Below, in pieces: positions 26,864 through 40,924 of a stretch of DNA of 64,000 nt. The notes beneath the pieces were generated by a model. That model worked only from the letters and a program-made list of their open reading frames with translations, ran no database searches and was not told the DNA's origin. This DNA is from Daphnia pulex. Taxonomy: Eukaryota; Arthropoda; Branchiopoda; Diplostraca; Daphniidae. The DNA lies in contig NC_060018.1 of assembly GCF_021134715.1 (NCBI RefSeq), forward strand, positions 3,427,501 through 3,491,500, read 5' to 3'. The position numbers and the translations under genes are program-made. The stretch's first letter is position 1. Each line of letters opens with the position of its first letter.

Positions 26864-29358
26864 TCAAGCGATAGCTTTGGCTTCGGGCATGTACGTCTCC
26901 CAATGTTCAATGATCTGTAAAACATGCGTAACGTAATTTTATTAAGGCCTGCTCTTCTGTCGACGAGTCTACGTCCCTCAAATTGAGATTACCCTCTTTT
27001 AGGGAACCAAAATCAAACTGAAATGACTTACTTTGTCCTGAGCTTTCATCTGCGCTTCCAAATAAGAAATGAAAGCTGCTTTGAAATCCTTGACGCGTTG
27101 GAGATCGAAGCGTTCCAGCTCCTTCTTGATCGCCTTAGAAATACTGTCAAACTCCTCTTGACTGCGGTTAACTTTGGCCTCCCACTAGAAAGGTTTTCAA
27201 GTCCAAAGGACATGTCAAGTTGAATTCGGAAAAAAAAGCGAAACACTTCGAGCAAACATTTCTAAGAGCGCTCATCAAATCCAGGCATCTTATCTTACCT
27301 CTAAAACCTCATCTTTAGCAGGCGCGACTTTATCGGAACGACCAGTCGATTCCCATCGATCAACCGCTTCCCGTTTTTTGGCCAACATTTGCTGAGCGTG
27401 TTGCCACGTCTGGAAAGCCTTAACACGCTCGTGAAAGACATCCTACCACGAACCAAGAAAAAAAAAATTCGATTATTTGTCGTTTGGTGGAGTGACCAAG
27501 ATTTTACCTTTACAACACCCAACAGCCCCAGATAGTCCTTGATAAGTTCGTGCAGAATGTAAAAATCCGCATTTGACTGGTCGTTGTGAACGCCCTCTAA
27601 CTTTAATCAGTAAAAAATAGATAAGATTAGAGACTTTAAAATATGTTGAAATTAATTACTTTATCGTGGAGGTCAGCCATCTTAGCTAGGGCTCTGGATA
27701 AACCTGCATGATCCTCGCCATTGCTCAGCAAAGCCAATCCTTTTCCCAAAGCAGCAGTTGCGTAGGCTAACTCGCGTCGATGACTATATAAACCCTCCAG
27801 AGATGCTTGTAGCCGGCGAAATTGAGATTCTAGCGTCTCAAGTTGCTGATGACGCTCTTCAAACCACTGAAATTAAGGTTGAAGAATGATACACTTTTTG
27901 AAGAAATAAAAAAACTAGTAAGAGTACGCCTTACAGGATCAGATTCACCCATCTTGAAAGCAATTTTAGTCACGGTCTCACCCATGCGGTTAAAAAGCCT
28001 TAGTACACCTGCTCCACTGAGAGCCGAGGTATTCGATGCACGTGGCAATTCGTCTTCTGTAATACCCAAAGAAGGAATAAGTGCGTGAATTGCTGCATTG
28101 AACAAATACAATTGAAACATACCGCATTCTAAGAATTCCCGGAAATCAGGATCTACTTGAAAAATCGGGTGGATAGCAGTTCGGATCAGATAACGTTCAA
28201 GGGCAGCCCTTCGACGCTCGACAAATTCCGGTAATTTGCCTTCCTGTTCAGTTTGACCACCTGCCATTTTTACTTTGGTAGTACCTGAAATTGATTGATT
28301 GGTAAATGGAAATTAGGGAAAATATGAAGAATTCAACAATCAATTCTATCAAGTTCAAGATTGCATGTATATGGAACTATACATGTAATTCTGATAAACT
28401 TTTGGAAACATACCAACAACATTTTTCTCGGGAGGGGCTGGCACCAAGCGACCTTTATGTAAGTACTTTTCGGCAAGTTTATCGTGCAGTCCAAGAAAAT
28501 CCGAAAAACGTCGAGATACAGTCATTTCATTTTTCTTGAATAGTCCAATATTGGTGCGAGTCACAACGTTGTAAGTAAGGAAGGAAGAAATCCCATCACC
28601 AATTTTTTGGGGATCTTTAACACTAATTGTTATGAATTTATCACTCTAGAATATAAAAAAATTACAGATAAAGGAATTAACACACCAAATGTAGACTATA
28701 CAAAAATGTACCTCTTCAGGAACAATTTTTTCCTCCTCAATTGTGGTCCCAACATAATTGCTGTAACTCTACATAGTATGAAATACAAATAAGTTGCTGT
28801 TACATGCTACATTAAATCTTTTAACAAACCTGTGTTCTTGGAGACGTCACTGATGTCTCTAAGGTTGGCCGAACAGGTGTTGCATCAATCTTTACTTCTT
28901 TTGGTTCTGGAATATCTTCAAATATATCTTCAGGCTCAGATCTGAGTTCATGCTTGGCATTTGTATCATCTACATCATCCTTGAATTCACTATCCGAGTT
29001 CAGATCTATTTCATCGGCTGCTGACAAATTATTAGATTGCTCTTCTACAACAGACAAGTCATTTGATCTATCATCTTCTAGAGATATGTCTGCTTTGGCT
29101 TCCACTTTAATCTGTAAAATTAATATAAACGTTAATATATTCTGTCTAATTCCCATTATGGCGATGGGGGCGGATTCTGCACGCGGACATAGACTACCAA
29201 CCCATGATCTTGAGAGACCAAATAATTGATCAGAAAACACATTTACAATAACCCAGACTTGCTAAGAAACAAAAAAGTACCTCAATCGCCGAAGCAAATA
29301 AATCGTCATCGTTAAATTCATCATTTAATTTCCTTGGAATTTCTCCATCGTCTGCCAT
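26864..29358 (-). CDS. SNX2: Sorting nexin 1/2-type retromer protein
   Basis: The family binds endosomal phosphoinositides and bends membrane as part of the retromer-associated SNX-BAR coat. Eleven exons join in frame: 29358-29281, 29111-28830, 28768-28712, 28645-28414, 28284-28123, 28056-27935, 27866-27660, 27600-27508, 27442-27299, 27184-27032, 26914-26864, giving 526 residues (SNX1 and SNX2 are about 520). Residues 1-135 are acidic and Ser-rich, as expected for the N-terminus. A PX domain spans about 138-260, with RRFSDF near 184 and FVERRRAALERYL just after. The C-terminal half is a BAR domain of long helices ending in WETYMPEAKAIA. The start is the first ATG (MADDGEIP). I cannot separate SNX1 from SNX2, since arthropods usually carry one ancestral gene. 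The 66-bp intron 28122-28057 is in frame and stop-free. Confidence 0.93.
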
Positions 29359-29653
29359 TTTTCAACTGTATTTACGTGATATGTGTTCGTACCGGAGAAT
29401 AATTGTGCGATCCAAGTGACATCTAACGATAAACCTAGGTTTTTTTTTTAAAGTACTCCTGAAAAAAAATAAGGGGGCGGAAAGAAAAAAAATGAGAAAA
29501 TTAAGATAAATTTTTAATTAACATTTTTTTTTAGGTTCTATTTTTTGTTCCAATCCCGTAAAAACAAAAGAGAAACGAAACAATGAAAAGTTAATTATTC
29601 TTCGTAATTAAAGTATATTTCTAATCACGTTTGAATGTTCATCATGAATACAG

Positions 29654-30958
29654 CTAAAGAACACCTCCAATTTTGGAAGAATGTAAGAAAACAAAATAAG
29701 TCAAAACGCATACGTTAACAGCCAAACTGAACCCAAACATGAATGGTATCCAGGACCATTGCGTGGTTGAAGGAATTGTGGAAATGTGGTGGACAGAATC
29801 ATTGGTGGATGAAATGGATGATATTAGAGATTTGCGAGACAATTCGTTATTAGGGTATTGATACAGACAAGGTGAGTTTTCCTGATAGCGAAGGCTTGAA
29901 TCGGTAAAGCGTTGATCAAGATTATCGGAGAACACTGAAAATCGGTCAATGTCTTCAAGAGTTGAATCTGGTCTTGAATCCGGAGGGCTGCGATTTAAAA
30001 GGCCGGTTTGGATGGAACCAAATCCTGAACTCTGACTGGAAGAACGAGTGAGGGCGGTGTTGTGACTAGGGGAAGAAAAAGTCGGAGCAGGCCAATTGTT
30101 ACCCTGCCAATATCCACCAGCGACCCAAGAAGCTTTCGTCAGATTAGTTTCTGGAGATGATCTGCTAACATTTCAAATCCATTAATAATGATTTACTCAA
30201 AGAAAAGATAAAATTGTGCAATATTCACATGATACTTGATGAAGAAAGCCTAGATGGTGAGATAAGAGGTCTAGGTTTTGCAAATCCTGGTGACTGGGCA
30301 ATTGATGAAATGCTAGGTGTACTTGTTTTAGTTTTTCTTGGTGAGCCTATATCTAATTTGCTCAGATCTAAATCACAAGGTGGGTTTGGGGATTTTGAAA
30401 GATTCATATGTGAACTTTCAACTTTAATCATTTTAGATTTACAAGCTTGTTTTGATTTTCTCTGTGGAAGTTCAGAAATAATTTTGATACTTGCAACTAT
30501 GCAAAGGATAAAAGAAACTCCTGTTTTCCAAATTGGAGAGATCAAAAAAAGCATACTAATCCACAGAGAACCTAAGGCAATATTCCACAAGGGACAAATC
30601 CTTTTAACAAGGATTGAATAACTTAAGACTGTTGAACAACTTAGTCCAATACAAGCAAATGATTTCTGAAATAAATAAATAAAATTACTAAATTTAACAT
30701 GAGTGTTCAATGTATCACAATAATACCTGATATGTTTGGTCTACAAATTTTGAATAGTAAATCCATTTTGCTGGCAAGAATTCACTGCCCCCCGTTTCAA
30801 CCCAATAATCACTTATTTTGAGTACTATCATAAACCATATGATGACAAACTCCACATGGGAAATGAAATGCCGAGTTAAAGGAAAACAAGCAACCTAATA
30901 TAAAGAAATTGACAATTATTGAAACTCCAATTGAACAATAGAAAATCAATCGTACCAT
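29654..30958 (-). CDS. TMEM201: TMEM201/SAMP1-like inner nuclear membrane protein, N-terminus short or missing
   Basis: Exons 30958-30956, 30894-30727, 30665-30229 and 30164-29654 join in frame to 372 residues. Four hydrophobic segments occupy roughly residues 12-120, followed by a Ser/Pro-rich region with RPLISPSRL, a WVAGGYW motif, and a single C-terminal transmembrane segment. This order, and the RPLISPxRL motif, match the C-terminal two thirds of TMEM201 (SAMP1/NET5), which links the inner nuclear membrane to LINC complexes and chromatin. The family's N-terminal cysteine-rich Ima1 zinc-binding domain is not seen before the ATG. The coding part of exon 1 is only the ATG, followed at once by the donor GTACG. 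The upstream frame lacks another ATG before a stop. The last acceptor is a NAGNAG (TTAGCAG), allowing one residue more or less. The family call is by motif and topology from memory. Confidence 0.6.
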
Positions 30959-31331
30959 GTTGTCAAGATAAGTTCCGGATTGGCGGCAAACTGTTATTAA
31001 CAATGAATAATGAACTATATATACAACTATGTTTGATTAGATATCCTAATCCATTACGCAGTTCTCTCACGACAATGAAAACATGCACGAAAATATTTGC
31101 GAGTATAAAATTATTTACTTTCAAACAGTTAAATTTCGTCTTTCCCAACACGTGAAAAGCATTAAAGAATGAATTCTTCTGCACAGGGCACAATAATGAC
31201 AACACAACAGCAACGCCACCTATGGCTTTAAAGTTTGCCGTCTCAGCCGTTACCGTTAGGTGACAAACAAACAAGTAAAATCAAAAATCAAAAGACAAGT
31301 GCGTTTTATTCATAAAAATGATACATTAATA

Positions 31332-32071
31332 TTATTCACTTGAGTTTTCTTCAATTACTTTTTTCATTTGGCGTTCAAATACTTTTTTGGAATCACAAAA
31401 ACCTTGTCGCGTTTTTCCAAACGAGTTGGGACCAGCAGATGTCTGTGTATCCCTACAATTGTTCTGGGTTAGGAATCATTATGCCATTAAAATCTAAGAT
31501 TAGGTAGCTACCTTCCAATATTTTTCATTCTCATCCTTGCTTCTGGAGGCATTTCTTCTGCTTCATCGCTGTCACTACTTTCACCAAATACAGATGCTTT
31601 TTTAACCAATTCTGGTTTAGGGTCGGTTTTTTTCTAAAAAAATAAAAATACATTACACATCAACACATAACTAACTGTACTTTAACAACAATATACTTAC
31701 AGGAGCAGGTTGTTTCAGTTTTATGGTAAGCCCTTTACTATGTGATGTTGTAGTTTTCACATCAACACCGTGCTTTAATTTTTTAAATGCATCTTTACCG
31801 TCTTCTTCATCACTTGATGAATCGTGCTCGACAGCACGTTTTAAGGAACGAGTTCCTTTAATCTCCACAGCTTTTGAATCTAAATCAATGGAGAAACACT
31901 GTCGAACGTGAGATAAGACCATTTAACCAAATCATATATTCACGATATTATATTTAAAATATACTTAATGATTTGAATAAACTAAAACTTAAATTGTAAC
32001 GCATAATATAATAAAATATAGTATAACGAAACAAACAAACCCCGTGAAAATTTATTATTAGAAGACGCCAT
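31332..32071 (-). CDS. PCNP: PEST proteolytic signal-containing nuclear protein
   Basis: Four exons (32071-32041, 31879-31701, 31633-31512, 31452-31332) give 150 residues. The hallmark is the conserved C-terminal block EEMPPEARMRMKNIGRDTQT followed by SAGPNSFGK, nearly identical to vertebrate PCNP. The N-terminal half is Lys/Asp/Ser-rich with acidic serine clusters typical of PEST-type, short-lived nuclear proteins, and IKLKQP resembles the vertebrate IKLGSSKP segment. PCNP is nuclear and reported to be ubiquitinated; its biochemical role is poorly defined. A poly(A) signal (AATAAA) lies just downstream at 31310-31305 on the minus strand. The start codon is only 292 bp from that of DDX41 on the other strand, so the two probably share a promoter region. 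Confidence 0.92.
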
Positions 32072-32363
32072 CCTAGGAAATGAGTTTCTGACGTACAGTT
32101 CAACAATAATGCAACGGTGTGTGAAGCGGTCGTTTATTAAGAATAATTTTTACTTAAATTTCTAATTTCTTTTTTTTTCATACCAATATTTCGAAATCTA
32201 AAATTTCTTAAAATTTCTTTTGCAAATATATTTTTAAAGAGACTTTTAACACAAAATATTTAATATCTGAGGAGTGGCATCGTCGTCTACACCACAATAA
32301 CAACTTTCGTATTTGTACGTATCTGAGATTTTGAGTGAAACACTAAATAGAATAAAATCAGGA
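32072..32363. promoter_or_regulatory. Shared divergent promoter region of PCNP and DDX41
   Basis: This 292-bp AT-rich gap separates the two start codons of a head-to-head gene pair and must contain both transcription starts and both 5' leaders unless they overlap. No clear TATA box is visible, as usual for housekeeping genes. Confidence 0.55.
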
Positions 32364-34988
<2,625 letters not shown>

Positions 34989-35128
34989 ATGTTTCTCAAT
35001 AATACCACAATTTATAATTTTTTTGTACACGTGAATTGCAAAAGAACAATTTTAAAATTATTGTGAAAATCCCGATATGTTGTATCTTATCGAAAGAAAA
35101 AATTTGGAAATACATGACGACCAATAAA

Positions 35129-36912
35129 TTAAAATTTTAAAGACTTAGCAAAAAGTGCAGCAGTAGCTTGAGTAACGTCGCCGTTAAATCGTCTCAACTC
35201 TTCAATCACCTGTAGATCATAGCAATGTAGATTCAACATACTAAAAAATACTAAACTCAAAATTACAGAACAGTAGGCCTACCTGTTCACGGACAAATCC
35301 CATAGATACCAAATCTTGAATTTGTTTTTCAGTGAATTTGTCGGCCTGAGGTTGAGTGCTGGGATCAGGTAATGCCGACTCTTGAAGGGCCTGTAAAATA
35401 AATTAGTTATACGATGATAAAAACATGTTTGAAGAATTATCTAATCTAAAATAACCTTGGCGAGTTCATGATCTTCCATTTCAACCGCAGAAGAAGATTC
35501 GGTTTCAGAACGTGGGCCAGATAATCGGGCACAGTCAGGAAGCTCATTTTCGCATAAAAACGGTGTTTCGGTTCCGGTAGTTCCGATGACCAAGAGGTTG
35601 CGTTTCAAATCAATCAAGCACTAAAGTTTGAAAGATTTTACGTTAAAGCTACAGCGTAGATTTTTCAACAACTTTAAAAAGCTAAAATTTACTTGATGGC
35701 GTTTAAGCATGTCTAATCCCAGCAGCATGTCCATCGGTTGTTCTTCCAAAATTGAAAACGAAGTGGGTAAAAAGTCATCTCCTATTTGGATCTTTCAAAA
35801 TAAAAAAAATTAATTAGAGTCTAGTAAAACTCAAAGGCAAATAGCCAAAATTTATACCTGGACCATATGAATGCGTCCAACAATACGCTGAATTCCGACA
35901 CCTTTAGCAATACCAGCCCAACGACTGTCAACTAAGCGATGGATATCGCATTTTAATGCGCAAGCTGAAGACATAATTGTAGTTTGAGCTCCTAAAAAGT
36001 ATAAAACGGGGAAATCCCGCAAAAGTTAGTCACAAATCGATTAAAACAAAACAAACAAAAATGGTACCAGAGTCTATGAAAGCCTTGACGGGATGTCCAT
36101 TTACTATGCAATTTATATAGAGCATAACAACGGTGCCAAATGATTCTGGGTGGTATTCGATAGCTGCTTCCATATTTGCTTCAATATTTTTCTGACGAAT
36201 TTCATCGGCAATTAGTCGTTGAGCTTCGGCGTCAAAAGGATCAGCACGAGACATTAGGCTTCGAAGTCTCTCTCGTTCTGCTCTGGCAGCTTCTTGTTCA
36301 CGTAAGACCGCAGTAAAACGAGCTATATGGATGACAAATAACTAGTTGAAGTGTGAAAATAGGAAAGAAATTTATATAATGATGAGACCTAAATCTCCTG
36401 ATAGCAGTGCATCAGCAAGACGAGGGTTATTCTGCTTGAGCTGGGCAAGTTGGTCAGGATTAGCTAGAAACATGTCTCTTATGAAAACTGGGTCGTTTTC
36501 ATTGCCCCGATTAGTGTTTCTATTTCCCCTGGAAGATGACGGCACCTGAATAGCACTGAAGTCCAAGTTCAGAGAAGGATCTGCAAGCATCAATACAACA
36601 CATAAGTCCTGATTTTTTAATCTTTTATTAATCAAAGTTGCAACAATATTCTTAAAGTGAGTGTAGACCTTGGGGCTGATTGGTGGTAATTCTTTGCCTC
36701 TGTATGACAACAACATCCCCTTCTTTTAAACCGTGATTCTTCAAACTCTTTGATCCATCACTCATAACTTGTCCATTATAAACTAAACTTATTTCTGCTG
36801 CTGGAATACCAGACTCAACTTCACAAAATGCTTTAAAATTTTCCAATTCCAAGTCCTCAGACACATCCAAGTTGAATATGTCATCAGACAGTGTGGTAAC
36901 TGTAATACGCAT
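35129..36912 (-). CDS. DDI2: DDI1/DDI2-type ubiquitin-shuttle aspartic protease
   Basis: Eight exons (36912-36669, 36580-36389, 36322-36068, 35991-35858, 35791-35693, 35620-35456, 35390-35283, 35209-35129) encode 425 residues. The order is an N-terminal ubiquitin-like domain (about 1-75), a central helical region, a retroviral-type aspartic protease domain with the catalytic DSG at residues 229-231 (split by an intron after the Ser codon) and GLDMLKRHQ, then a C-terminal UBA domain (about 382-422, ending in TAALFAK). Proteins of this family bring ubiquitinated clients to the proteasome and cleave some, such as the transcription factor NRF1/skinhead-type. The protease triad is intact. Vertebrate DDI1 and DDI2 are later duplicates, so the symbol stands for the single arthropod gene (rngo in fly). 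Confidence 0.95.
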
Positions 36913-38556
36913 ATTGTAATTCTAATCAACTTAAGAAATCACCAGTTTGAATTAAACAACAAAAGTTTGCAACAAAAAGGAAATCCTGTAATTAATAACG
37001 CAAACAAACAGAATGCAACTTAGTTCAATCACGTAGAGTAGAAAAATACGATTTAATCAAAAGCTGTGACTACACAACAATGTAATATGTATAATGGGGG
37101 AAATGCACCGCTGCCACATATTTCGGCTCAATTAAAAAATCGGCGGCAATTGCGAATTGCGATGCAGTTCGATGCAGTTTTTACTTGAGACATAGATAAA
37201 GAAGACAGTGGTCTTTATCTGTGCTTGAGAGTTTGAGAATTTGAGATCTCATGTCATTCTTCCTTAATTGTTTTAATTGCTAGGGTAGAGTAAAATCCTT
37301 AGATCGAAATTTGAAATGTAAGGTATTTTTAGTTAAACCTATTGCCGGAATTTACTCTACCGTATGAATGAATGTTAAATTTAGTTAGCCACAAATATTG
37401 TTAAGTGTGTAATATTTATGAAGTATCTAAAAATGATTTCAATTCCAATTAATCTTAATAAGATTAACAGATCAAAAATGTATCCATGAAATTTTTTAGA
37501 CCAGGAAATCATCTCAAAGCGATGAAAAACAAGTTATTTACATGTAGACAATGTTTCACCTTTGAAACAGGCGATCACGTCATTCCAGTATAACGTTTAA
37601 ACATTCCGATACGATAATGTCAATCTCCACTCAAATCATAAACCACATAACAATTCGATTGGAATCTATATGTGTAGTTTTGCCGCTTTTAATTTATCTT
37701 CTCCTCCATGTTGTCATAATAAAAAATGCCGAGTTATTGAATAACTAGTTCGTTTTATCTTTGCCGTTCAGATCTTTAGATTGCCACCGCGACTAACTAT
37801 TGCATTGCTTATACAAATACAACTTGTTTTTTTCAGTCAATCGCTTTGAAGGGATTTTTTTTTTCATTATATAAAAGATAGAGAAAACTGGTTGAAATTT
37901 CTTTTTTATAATTATAAAATAAATAAACTCAATAGCAACGAAAATAGATTCTAGGGAAACTTAAAATGCAACTGTTACGGATTTCTTTCATCACTTAGAT
38001 TTTAAGTTCAAAGGTGACCGTCGTTTGCGCCAGATCTTGAAAATAGTTAATGAGGTCAATACTGCACGATAAATAAAGTGAGAAAATACTGTCTACCTTA
38101 TGTAGATTCATATTGAAAGATTTAATTAGCGAAAACTTGCTGATTTAGCAGTCTTCTGCAAGGGATCCGTATTCCGCAACTCAAATTCCTTTCTTTTTTT
38201 AAAATTTTCTCTTTTCTTAACTCGTGAATTTTTACTTGTTAAAAATTAAAAAATAACAGGTAAATTTACTTTGAAGGAAAAAAATAATAGGAAAAAAAAT
38301 AAAAATTTTGTTGCGGACCCTTTGATCTTATGATAAACAGATCACGTCATCAGCCATTAGAATGCTGCTGTTCAAATAATCGGATTAAATTGAATCTTCA
38401 GAAACCTGTAGAGCCCGAAAAATCAACTACTCCCGATTGTTATTTAGTGCATTTATCTCCTTATACAGGACTATCATGAAAGGCCGAGTTGCTTCATCGC
38501 CGTGCTCAATAGATAATCCATACTGGACACACCCGACGCAACCAATTGCGTCGTAA
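36913..38556. other. Intergenic region upstream of chitinase
   Basis: About 1.6 kb of AT-rich sequence without a supported gene. A perfect 10-bp tandem duplication of CGATGCAGTT lies at 37160-37179, next to two near copies of AATTGCGA. It should hold the 5' regulatory region of the DDI gene at its left end and of the chitinase at its right end. Confidence 0.5.
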
Positions 38557-38594
38557 TATAAAGCCATTCGGTCCTTAAGGAATTATTGTCATTT
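38557..38594 (+). promoter_or_regulatory. TATA box and initiator of chitinase gene
   Basis: TATAAAG (38557-38563) is followed 34 bases later by TCATTTG (A at 38591), close to the arthropod initiator, leaving a leader of about 70 bases before the ATG at 38661. Spacing is slightly longer than ideal. A TATA promoter suits a regulated, secreted-enzyme gene. Confidence 0.45.
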
Positions 38595-38660
38595 GAGTTC
38601 AGAAAGAAAACGGTTTGTACCAAGCAGTATTTTTTCTGAAACGAAACCAACCCAGTTACT

Positions 38661-40624
38661 ATGAAGATAGTCGCCATATTGGCGTTTGCCTTACTAGTTA
38701 CCTTGGCCAATGCACAAGGAAACTACAAAAAAGTTTGCTATTTTGCAAACTGGCCATACTATCGCCCAGGTAAGCTAACAAAATAATAACTACATTTTCT
38801 GTCGTTAGTCTGAAAATAATATTCCTACAGGAGCTGGGCAGTATGGCGTGGACAAACTGAATGCATTCGAATGCACCCATCTGATTTATGGGTTTGCGGT
38901 TCTTGACAAAGTAACTTACGAGATGGTAGTTTATGATTCCTACGTCGACATAGATCTAGGTGGTTACCAAAAGTTCACTGGGTTGAAAGCACAAAATCCT
39001 AACCTTAAAACGCTGATTGCTCTTGGCGGCTGGAACGATTCGGCTTTCACTACTCAGTATTCAGAATTGGTGTCCGATCCGGCCAAAATGGCGAACTTCG
39101 TATCGAAAGCTCTTGCTTTCGTTCGCCAGGTATTAAAAGATATAATGTAAATCTTAGTGTATAAATAGTCTAAATATTTAACATTACCGATTCAGTACAA
39201 CTTTGATGGCCTGGATTTCGATTGGGAATATCCTGGGGACCCAGGAAAGCCTGAAGATAAAGCAAATTTCATTACTCTCCTCAACATGCTTCGTGACGCT
39301 TTCAAGCCATACAATTTGATTTTAGCCATGGCGCCGTCTTGTAGCATCAAACGGGCTGAAGTAAGTTATGATATTCCAGGTATCGCCGCCGCCGTCGATT
39401 TTGTCAATTTCATGGCATATGGTAAGTTCCTTCACGCATCAAAACACTTAAAAAACGTTAAAAAAAAAACAGATCTTAACAAAATCGTTTTCTTTAATAG
39501 ATATTCATGGATCATGGGAAAATACTGTTGATCATCACGCTCCTCTTTACCGACGTGATTTTGAGCAAGGCGTCGATGCTGTTATCATCTCTGAAGCAGT
39601 CGACTATTGGTTGTCTAAAGGGATGCCTGCCCAGAAGCTGATTTTTGGATTGCCCAGCTACGGTCGTACTTTTAGATTAGCTAGCGCGTCACAAACAGCA
39701 TTGTTGTCTCCAGCTATCGGCGCTGGCCCTCAAGGCCCATATACCGGCCAAGATGGCTTCCTTTCGCTGTACGAGATATGTAGTTACCAACAGAGCGGCT
39801 GGACGGTAGTCACTGACTTGACATGTTCTGAATATATTTCTTTGTGTGAACACCATCTTTAACATTTAGGTAGTCACTGACCCAACTGGAAAAATGGGGC
39901 CTTACGCCTACCAGGGTACTTCTTGGGTTTCGTGGGACGACATTGACATGGTCATCACCAAGGTAAAATATGCCATGAGTAAAGGTCTCGGTGGTATCAT
40001 GTTTTGGGAGCTCACCTTGGATGACTTTAACGGCGTCTGCCAAATGGGTCCACGGTAAATTGAATTGACAATTCGCATCTAAAAGTAACGTATTATATAA
40101 TCATCATCTCACGTTTTCAGACCGCTCTCAAACGCCATAACTGCTACACTTGAAGGTGCGTTAAAAAAGTTTTTAAATTAAAATTAAATTTAATAATAAA
40201 TGATCTAAATAACAAATTAAATTAAATTAAATTTCATTTTTGAAGGACGCCCTTTCAATACTGCTACTCCGGCTCCAACTCCAACTCCGTTTCCTATAAC
40301 AACAACCAAAGCCAGTACATTAATCAACGAACTATTTTAAAAAACGGATTTTCAAAAAAGTTACATATTTAATTCTAACTCATTTTATAGTGACCTGCAC
40401 AAGTGAAGGAACATACTACGCCGATCCTGCCAATTGCAGCAAATATTATCGATGTGTTAACGCGAGAATCCAAACTTATTATTGCCAGAGTAGTCTTGTT
40501 TTCAACTCTGCAATTAACGGTACATTTTGCATTTCAGAACTATTACTATGTTCTTGCAAAATAATAAAATCTATTTTTTTCTGCAGTATGTGACTGGCCC
40601 TACAACGTACCTGGTTGTGCTTGA
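38661..40624 (+). CDS. Secreted GH18 chitinase with CBM14 domain
   Basis: Nine exons (38661-38769, 38831-39129, 39196-39421, 39501-39805, 39870-40054, 40121-40155, 40246-40314, 40391-40519, 40587-40624) encode 464 residues. A signal peptide (MKIVAILAFALLVTLANA) precedes a glycosyl hydrolase 18 domain (about 20-385). The domain has TLIALGGWN, the catalytic FDGLDFDWEYP with D140, D143, D145 and E147 all present, MAYDIHGSWE and MFWELTLDDF. A short Pro/Thr-rich linker (near 390-408) leads to a peritrophin-type CBM14 domain with six cysteines (412-463). The enzyme should hydrolyse chitin outside the cell, in moulting cuticle or the gut lining. The 64-bp intron 39806-39869 is flanked by a perfect 13-bp direct repeat. 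A poly(A) signal is at 40684-40689. Confidence 0.95.
39806..39869 (+). other. Intron bounded by 13-bp direct repeat
   Basis: GGTAGTCACTGAC occurs at 39805-39817, across the donor, and again at 39869-39881, across the acceptor. The spacing of 64 equals the intron length. Removing the intron leaves one copy coding for V-V-T-D in frame. Confidence 0.9.
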
Positions 40625-40924
40625 TGTTTTAGATTTTTGGAACGGGAAAACAAATATTTACCAAAAAATATTACCCAGGATACAATAAACAAAAATATCA
40701 GATAAAAAAAGTTTCGCGATCTACTCTTTTTTCTTAGAAATTGAAACATTTTTAATAATAAAATATTTGTGTCGAACCATAACCGAAATATGACAGCTCT
40801 GTGTCGGTCTGTTATTTATAGCAGACGATATTTTAAATAAATACAAAATTGGCAGTTTACATTTTGTCGTGTTTTTAACCGAATTATGAATTATTTATAC
40901 GAATACCTAAATGTAAGCTGAAAA

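Noticed and set aside
30963-31274. Frame upstream of the TMEM201-like start, considered as its missing N-terminus
   Set aside because: It has no ATG near its start, no CxxC zinc motifs, and cannot be joined in frame with convincing splice sites.
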